A program made the translations under genes and the position numbers. Below the pieces are notes generated by a model. It saw nothing but the letters and a program-made list of their open reading frames with translations. It did no database searches and was not told the origin of the DNA. Source: Sipunculus nudus (taxonomy: Eukaryota; Annelida; Sipuncula; Golfingiida; Sipunculidae). From it: a stretch of 64,000 bases of DNA. The stretch lies in contig CM049319.1 in the NCBI GenBank assembly GCA_026874595.1, forward strand, positions 4,432,601 through 4,496,600, read 5' to 3'. This document shows positions 57,247 to 64,000 of this stretch, piece after piece (position 1 is the stretch's first letter; each line of letters starts with the position of its first letter).

Positions 57247-57586
57247 TTCTCAACAAATTTAGCTATAAACACACATACAACGCTGCACTTCCATTGATCA
57301 TTACTGTTGTGGAAATGCACTGGCAGATAATCAGATAAATTGTACAGCCTCTTGTTTTTTAAATATTGATATAGTACAGCTAATCTCATGTCAAATGTTG
57401 AAGCCTCTCCTGATAGGTCACAATTTAATTTCCACATTCAAGGCCTGTCCAAGTATCCCTAACCAAATTAAAATAAAAAAAGAATTTTCAGTCTAGTTTC
57501 ACAAAATTCAAACACCATATGAAAGATTTCTTGACTGAAAAAAAAAAAAAAACGGGTAAAAACAAATGCTTACTAAATTTGAAAAT

Positions 57587-57960
57587 GGGTAGTTGAAAGG
57601 CGACTAGGAGTACCTGCCACATCACATGGGAGTTGGTTAGGTGAGACATATAATGTTCCTTTGATCTGAGAGCCCTCTAAATTTCTGGCTTCGGCCCTGA
57701 GGGCCACAAAAGTATCCTAAGATGAATGGACAAACACCACAAAAAATTACAGTAGGTGGCATCACCATTCTTGTGTACAAGATAAAGCTATTCAAGCACT
57801 TTCGACATGAAACATTTCAGGCAAACCACTCCTGAGGTAAGTGTGATTTTCACAAAAAGAAGCTGAACAGATGGACGCCGTGAAAAAAAACAGAAATAAA
57901 GACACCCATGACCTAAGGACATACAAACTTTCAGGCTGATATATCAAAACACTCCTGGAA
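57587..57960 (-). mobile_element. Decayed copy of Helentron-like family A
   Basis: 'gggtagttgaaaggcgacta' is a degenerate hairpin end, followed by family-like phrases ('ggtggcatcaccattcttgt', 'gaacagatggacgc'). Confidence 0.5.
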
Positions 57961-59596
57961 TGAATGTTTAGATGTATTCTACAAAAAGTATTTTACAAAA
58001 CGTGCCAGAAATACTGGTAGGACAGGTTTATTTGGCCTTATTGGATTGGTTGAAATCTTCATGCCCTCCAAGCAATGTTGAATGTTTGATCTCGAACTAG
58101 TACTAGAAATGCTCATGCAGCCACGTAGAGCAAGTGTACTTGAATCATATGACTGCTTCAATTGACTACTTTGATTAAATTCATGAATATTCACGGTTAT
58201 TTTATTATCATTCCTACTGTAAAAACATCACACGTTAATAACTCTGAGAAATTACTCCTAGGAGTCCATCATTTTGAGGGTTGAAAAAGCATGCATATAT
58301 CAATCTGTAACCAGGTGCATTATAGATGTCTTGATTGTCTTTTATCTCAAGTCTAACACCCTTACTGGTCTGGCTGGAGGTCATGACCCGTGACCATTCA
58401 TGTGTAACACCTTGGAAATAATTTATCATCCTTGGTCCCAGGCCAAAGGAGAATAATATGGCCTGAAATCAGGATGACTATTTCACTTCAGTCAAAGCTG
58501 GGCATAATGAGAACTGTGAAAATACTGTCACATTTTGGTAACAAATTATTAATTACAAACTTCTATGTAAATATAGGGAAATACCTTTTGTTTTAATGCC
58601 ATAACTTCCTTTCTAAATAATGAAAACAGTTTTAATAGGTGAGCAGAACATTTTCACTGTTACACAGTTATTTCCTTCCACAGGCCACGGTGGCTGTTTG
58701 TGTGTCCATTAGCAGGGGTGTATTTAACTGTTGGGCGGATGAAAAGTGTCAGTTGTCCTGAATAGTTGAGTTTCCATTCTAGAGGGGTTCTTAAAGGAGT
58801 AAAAACATTTGGTTGTACCAAAGACTGTCCATTATGCAGGGTGTCTACCCTAAAGGGGTAACCATAGCCCTGAGTTTCAGTACTGTACTGTATATACAAG
58901 TTTACAAGACTGTATATATATCTCATCTTGTGGATTAATTACACCTTAAACTTAAAAAAACTATTTTCAATTCACATCTCACCTCACTTTTGAAGCCTGC
59001 CTCACCCCTTACAGATTTTATAAGCAGGCCATACATGAGGGATGAGGCTTTGTCCGGTCAATGTCCTGTTACTTGTAGTATGTGATTTAAAAGGTTATGG
59101 GTGGGACTGTAACTCAATAATGTGTAATGTGAAAAATAAATCTATCAATGAATGTGTTAATAATACCAAAGATAACCATAATGCAGGTGTCTAGCACACT
59201 ACAGATAACCATGCCCTGTTAAACTTACCTAGAGGAAGCATGGTCTGATGTTAAATATGATGAAGAAACAAATAGTGTCAAAAGATTGAGCAGCAGTGAC
59301 ATGTTATTGCACTCCATGACAGAGAAAACTGTGAAACTTAAACCAGTTTTGTCATTTTCATCTTATGCTTCAAATCAAGGTCACCTCTGAAGGCTGGCCT
59401 TCTGATTAATGGATTCTCTGGCCAGACATTATCCATCAAATGTATATAGTAAGATGTTTACAGGTACCAACAATCTTCATTTTTCCTGGACTGAATCCCA
59501 ATGCATGTAAAAGTTCATAGACATTTCATATTAATCTGTACTGAAAACAACCAGCATCAATCTAATTCTTTTTTCATAAGCCTCATTTTCAATATT

Positions 59597-59850
59597 AAAC
59601 AAGGGACCCATGGGTCATGGCACTCAGCTGATGTTTTAAAAATTTTAGCAAATGCAAAATATGCTGATTTCTATTGTTATGTTTTTCATATGTATAAGCA
59701 TATGAGAAGCTAAGAGGAAATGGCCCTCCTGCTTGGTTATAGTTAAGTTCTAAATATATGATTGCAAAACTAATACTCTGATAAGACTGTCATAAAGAAA
59801 ATTGTAAAAGTTTTGAGATACTGTGATGCATATGAAAAATTTACAGATGT
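59597..59850 (+). repeat. Repeat P fragment
   Basis: Opens 'aacaagggacccatgggtca' and continues with 'gaagctaagaggaaatggcc' and 'ttttgagatactgtgatgca', as in the other P copies. Confidence 0.8.
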
Positions 59851-59907
59851 GATCAATGCAGTAGTTATTCAGATACTTGAGCTTTTGTATCAAAATTTTG
59901 ATTATTC

Positions 59908-59925
59908 GGGGGGGGGGGGGGGGGG
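59908..59925. repeat. Poly-G run (18)
   Basis: Homopolymer at the junction between a P fragment and a family A fragment. Confidence 0.95.
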
Positions 59926-59934
59926 TACTTCACC

Positions 59935-60780
59935 AAATTGTCCAGTATGTATAAACCTGAAAAATTTCAGGTGGATAAGTCAAACCACTTCTGTGTTATG
60001 AGTGATTTTATCCCAAGGCAAATCAACAGATGGACACTGTGCATAAGTGGTTGCAGGTGGCGCCACCAGTTTTGCCTATGATAAAGAGCTAAGTGAGATC
60101 TATACACATGCAAAATTTTGGCCCAATCACTCAAATGGTTCCTGAGATATGAGCTTGCATGTCTGCAGAGTAAACATGAATGTAGGTGGCTCCCCCCAGC
60201 ATAAAATCAAGAGAGCTGTCCAGGATGTATAAACCTGCAAAATTTTAGGTGGATAAGTCAAACCACTGCTGAGATATGAGTGATTTTATTCCAAGGCAGA
60301 TGAACAGATGGACGCTGTGCATAAATGGTTGCAGGTGATTGAGGGCTATGTGAGATCTATACACATGTAAAATTTTGGCCCAATTGGTTATACGATTCCT
60401 GAGATATGAGCTTGGATGTCTGCAGAGTAAACGTGAATGTAGGTGGCGCCACCTGTCATAAAATCGAGAAAGCTGTCCAGGATGTATAAACCTGCAAAAA
60501 TTCAGGTGGATAACTCAAACCACAGCTGAGATATGAGTGATATTATCTTAAGGCAGATGAACAGATGGACGCTGTGCCAAAATGGTTGCAGGTGGCGCCA
60601 CCATTTTTCATGTATGTTATAAAGCTATCAAAGGGCTACATTTGTGCAAAATTTTTAGCCTGATCAGTCAAATGGTTCCCGAGATATGTGGGTTTATGTG
60701 TGGAAACAGACGCAAAAATGGACACTGGGCAGGGAGGAAAGATCAGAGTTCAACCAAAAATATTCACATGTGACCTGATG
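59935..60780 (-). mobile_element. Internal fragment of Helentron-like family A
   Basis: Carries the family's internal repeat units ('ggtggcgccacc', 'gagatatgagcttggatgtc', 'gtgggtttatgtgtggaaac') but neither terminus. Confidence 0.75.
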
Positions 60781-60854
60781 ATAAACATGATTCACTTAAA
60801 ATGCAAACCAAGTTTTTCAAACAGTTGAAAGAAATAGTTCCAATAATCTGGGAA

Positions 60855-61950
60855 TTCTGCATCTAGACATTGTGTCTAGACATCTAGACGCTGTGTCTAG
60901 ACATCTAGACACATTGTCTAGACACCAGACAGAGCCAGGTCAGTACAACCTGTCTTGACTCCACCTGGTTGTACTGAGTGACCTCAGGAACTGGCTGCTA
61001 AAACTCAGCATATTATCAAATCTGTTTTCAAACACAGAAAACCTTTTTCAATTGGCTACACTTCTTTTTTAAAGCTGCATTTACCCAATCTATTCCTATA
61101 AAACTGACAGAACCCTACCATAGAATAATTCTTGTAAAGTTTGAAACCAATTAGCTTAACAGTTGCATCATAAAACAGTGTATAAGCTAGAAGCATCTAA
61201 AATTACATTTTTGTTTGTAAAAAAACACATCAATGTAGGTGGCGCCATTAATACCTCAATTTCAGATATGACATATATGACAAACATTGGTATAAAATTT
61301 ACTGATGATAGCTCTAGCCGTTTCTGAGATTTTAATTTTAGTGTGCTTTTTTTGACAGGTGACTAAGTTCAACCTCCTGTAACTCGGCCAAAAATCTCTG
61401 AACTGGAACCATTCGAACAAACTTGAGAAAGATTGTTCCACGGATCATTTCTGTGAAATATTGGAGAATTTAGCTGGACAGTTTTGGAGGAGAAGAATTT
61501 TAAAACTTTTTTAGCTTTTTCCCAATAAAACTGCAGTTAGAAAAAAAAATAAACAAAATCAAATAGAGATTTTCAGATGACTAAGTTCAACTTCCTGTAA
61601 CTCGGTCAAAAATCATTGAACTGAAACCATTCGAACAAACTTGAGAGAGATTGTTCCAAGGAACATTTCTGTGTTATATTGGACAATTTGGCTGGACAAT
61701 TTCAGAGAAGAAGATTTTTAAAGGTTTTTAAGCTTTTTCTCTATAAAATCTAAAATAATGCAGATACGAAATAATAAGCTCCAGGGCACCGAGTTTCACA
61801 TTTGACTAAATCTTATATGTAATTTGGAGCTGCTAGCCCTGACGGTTTCTGACTTACAGCCATGGATGGCAGAAAGCCAGCCCTGGATGGTGGACGGCGG
61901 ATGGATGACGCTGCGCCATCGTATAAGCTAACAGGTTCGCTAAAAAATCG
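60855..61950 (+). repeat. Dispersed repeat 'K', copy 2
   Basis: See the copy at 27845-29330. The leader is a denser TCTAGACA cluster (60862-60926), and the end is again 'aacaggttcgctaa'. Confidence 0.88.
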
Positions 61951-62594
61951 GTATTCATCCACAGCACTTCAAGAAAATTTATAGCAAAATTCATTGGAAA
62001 CAACTGCTAGCTTGTAGAGATACTTGATTTTGATATTGCATCCAATGAAAACAGTTGTTTAGAGTAAAATACTTGTTTTATCTACACTGTTAACAAGTTT
62101 CATAACTACATGTGTGCCAAAAAAGGGTAATCCCTATTTTCACCCCAGTCAAGGGGAAAAGAAAATATTATTTGCCACATTAAAGTCTTGTCTATTTTAG
62201 TAATTATTTCTGAGATACTGCAACATTCATTAGAAAAGAAATAATTAAAGAATTGAAGAAAAAAAATTAAAAAATCAACCCACAGTTGCCAATCATGATA
62301 GTTAGAACCAAAAAGAAACCAAATTTTGCAAATAAAGACCAGATCCTTGGTAATGTTGCTAATTTGTGCTAATTAAGCCAAACTCCCTAAGAAAATTCAT
62401 AAAGGTATGGAAAATGGAATACTTTTGTGTTGATCATATTCATAAATTCAAAAATTGAACCATATTTCAATAAATTTCCATGTATTGTGTCTCAAACAGT
62501 AACCATAAATAACAATACATTTTACTGAGTGGCCTAAAATGACATTTGTGACAGGCAGTGTTAGATGATCACTGAATCCCCTGATGCCACATAC

Positions 62595-62654
62595 CCGAAA
62601 ATGACATCTGTGTTTCAGGCCGCACGATATCAAGTCCTTGATGGGGACAGGCAT
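62595..62654 (-). CDS. Candidate upstream exon of the cyclase (weak)
   Basis: ATG at 62654 opens 20 codons (MPVPIKDLISCGL...) to a good donor CGG|GTATGT in phase 0. If spliced to the acceptor at 47383 the frame runs straight into the cyclase MYGM start, adding 33 residues. Homologues do not need this, the gap is about 15 kb, and frame agreement has a one-in-three chance. Treat it as a hypothesis. Confidence 0.15.
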
Positions 62655-63735
62655 GCTGACTGATCCACACTCAGTGACTATGACACAGCTTCTGTCACAA
62701 GGTCTTGTTCCTCCACCTCACACTTATGTTTTTGTAACAGTGCTCATGACTGACGAGGAATGATGGTGCGTGACCACAGGCGTGTTCTGTCACAAACCAA
62801 GGTCACCCTAGAAGCCGGAATGACATATCAAAGCTGGCTGGTAAATTAGGACTTTAGACACTGTGTCAGGTTGCAGGACAGGGAACCAAGTCCAATTTGT
62901 AAGCACAACAATCTATTCTACTATTTTTCTATCAGTTTCCATGAATATGCAGGAATGTCACTTTCTGCTTCTTTTACAGAAGAGGTCCTTTTTCATAAGT
63001 TTGATCTGATGTTTAAAAAGAATGTAAATGCTATCAATAACTTTGAGATGACTATTCTTGCTATTAGGAGAATAAGATATAATACTTCTGAATCAGAATT
63101 ATTACAAATGATTTTGATTTTGTTGGTTATTTATATAAAAATATAATCTTAAAGGAAGATAAACAATGCTTGCTTTCATCATCATTAACAACAATCAGCA
63201 TATTTGTGAAGTACGTTTTCAAACATGATTAAGAAACATTAAAAATTCTCTTCCATTTTTTGCTGAAGCCTCCAACCTTATTAAGGGCTCATCATTTTGC
63301 CTGCGTCTGATTACTGATATATATATTTAGTATTGCTGGGCATACGCCACGTGCAGAACATAAAATATAAATCCAGAGCACTGCTTCTGAAATACCATAA
63401 ATACTCAACTTTGTTTAAAAAACTAGGGTGATCTCACTTCTGGAATATTCAAACATGATGGAGGAATTTGCACTTTACTTTCTGATCATTAATTATGAAA
63501 TGGTACTCCAAAAGAAAAAATGGTTCTCTGAGCTTAATCATTGCCATTTTCTTACCCAATAATCATTTTTCATTTTTTTCCATACGCTAATCTCTACCCC
63601 TGGGAGTTCTGTTCATACTGTAGGCAGCTGATAATGACAACCACTTTGAACAAGAAGACAAAGGATACAAAATTAACACTTCTCAAAATCAGTGAACAGT
63701 TGATTAAATATACCACAGTATATACATATACATAT
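62655..63735. other. No gene recognised
   Basis: AT-rich DNA, short chance ORFs only. Confidence 0.4.
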
Positions 63736-63874
63736 ACAGGTTGAGCTAAAAATTACATATTTCATCACACCATAAGGTATGGGAGTAAAATATCTTATCA
63801 CGGTAGCAGGATTCAGTATCAAACATTCTCCCATCCTTACAGACGTGGATACTTTTTTCATGGTAGCCCATAAC
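63736..63874 (-). CDS. Candidate terminal exon of an unidentified gene (weak)
   Basis: After a good acceptor (ATTACTTCAG) the - strand reads 'VMGYHEKSIHVCKDG' and 'FDTESCYRDKIFYSHTLWCDEICNF', then TAG. Cys spacing and composition look protein-like. The upstream exon would lie beyond the window edge or in its last 120 bp, where a frame 'HGPEEALRKL' is open. I do not recognise a family. Confidence 0.25.
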
Positions 63875-64000
63875 CTGAAGTAATAACAAGCTGTCTCAAT
63901 ATTAGATTACCAGAACAAACAGAAAACTTGTTTTTCTCATTTTTTTTGCGGTGAAAGAACAAGGGTATCAATTTTCTCAGCGCCTCCTCAGGTCCATGGC

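Noticed and set aside
58660-58926. 88-aa - strand ORF
   Set aside because: Its DNA shares phrases such as 'gtccattatgcaggg'-like repeats seen near 6000; likely a dispersed repeat.

Overview
The window is animal nuclear DNA: AT-rich, with intron-split genes, GT/AG splice junctions, microsatellites and very many dispersed repeats. The repeat style (short elements with internal tandem repeats, CCCATGGG-palindrome modules, 'ATGCCCCCGCC...GGCGGGGGCAT' elements) and the protein sequences suggest a marine mollusc, probably a bivalve. That placement is inference, not proof.

Two genes are well supported. On the + strand, a two-coding-exon glutaredoxin (6332-6571 and 9444-9566, 120 aa) resembles animal glutaredoxin-2. 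On the - strand, a soluble guanylate cyclase subunit of the atypical invertebrate type (Gyc-88E/Gyc-89D, GCY-31/33 group) runs from 47343 down to 14439 in 12 coding exons. All its junctions keep frame and give 1272 aa: H-NOX heme domain, HNOBA/PAS-like domain, coiled-coil linker, class III cyclase domain and an unusual Ser-rich C-terminal extension of about 600 aa. It keeps the heme histidine (H105) and YxSxR, has a tyrosine (Y144) where vertebrate beta-1 has the pocket isoleucine, and lacks both metal-binding aspartates of the cyclase site. It therefore looks like a gas-sensing, beta-like partner that needs a second subunit. The two genes converge, with about 4.9 kb between their stop codons.

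Repeats by region: 1-5.2 kb is a mosaic (dispersed elements, a 138-bp array, a fold-back and a ~150-bp array). The glutaredoxin intron holds a Helentron-like element. The cyclase introns hold two more Helentron-like elements flanking exon 10, a 436-bp hAT-type MITE with perfect 8-bp target duplications, a tRNA-derived SINE, a 1.84-kb TIR element, paired diverged repeats, a nested insertion stack at 34.3-38.2 kb and two 26-bp minisatellites. From 47.4 to 64 kb I see mostly repeats and unique non-coding DNA, with two weak candidate exons near the right end.

The most informative pattern is that at least four, probably five, unrelated repeat families share one terminal grammar: a subterminal inverted repeat, internal tandem repeats, a short 3' hairpin and a terminal CTAG abutting a T. 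For one family an empty site elsewhere in the window shows insertion without target duplication. This fits Helentron-type (HINE) rolling-circle elements.
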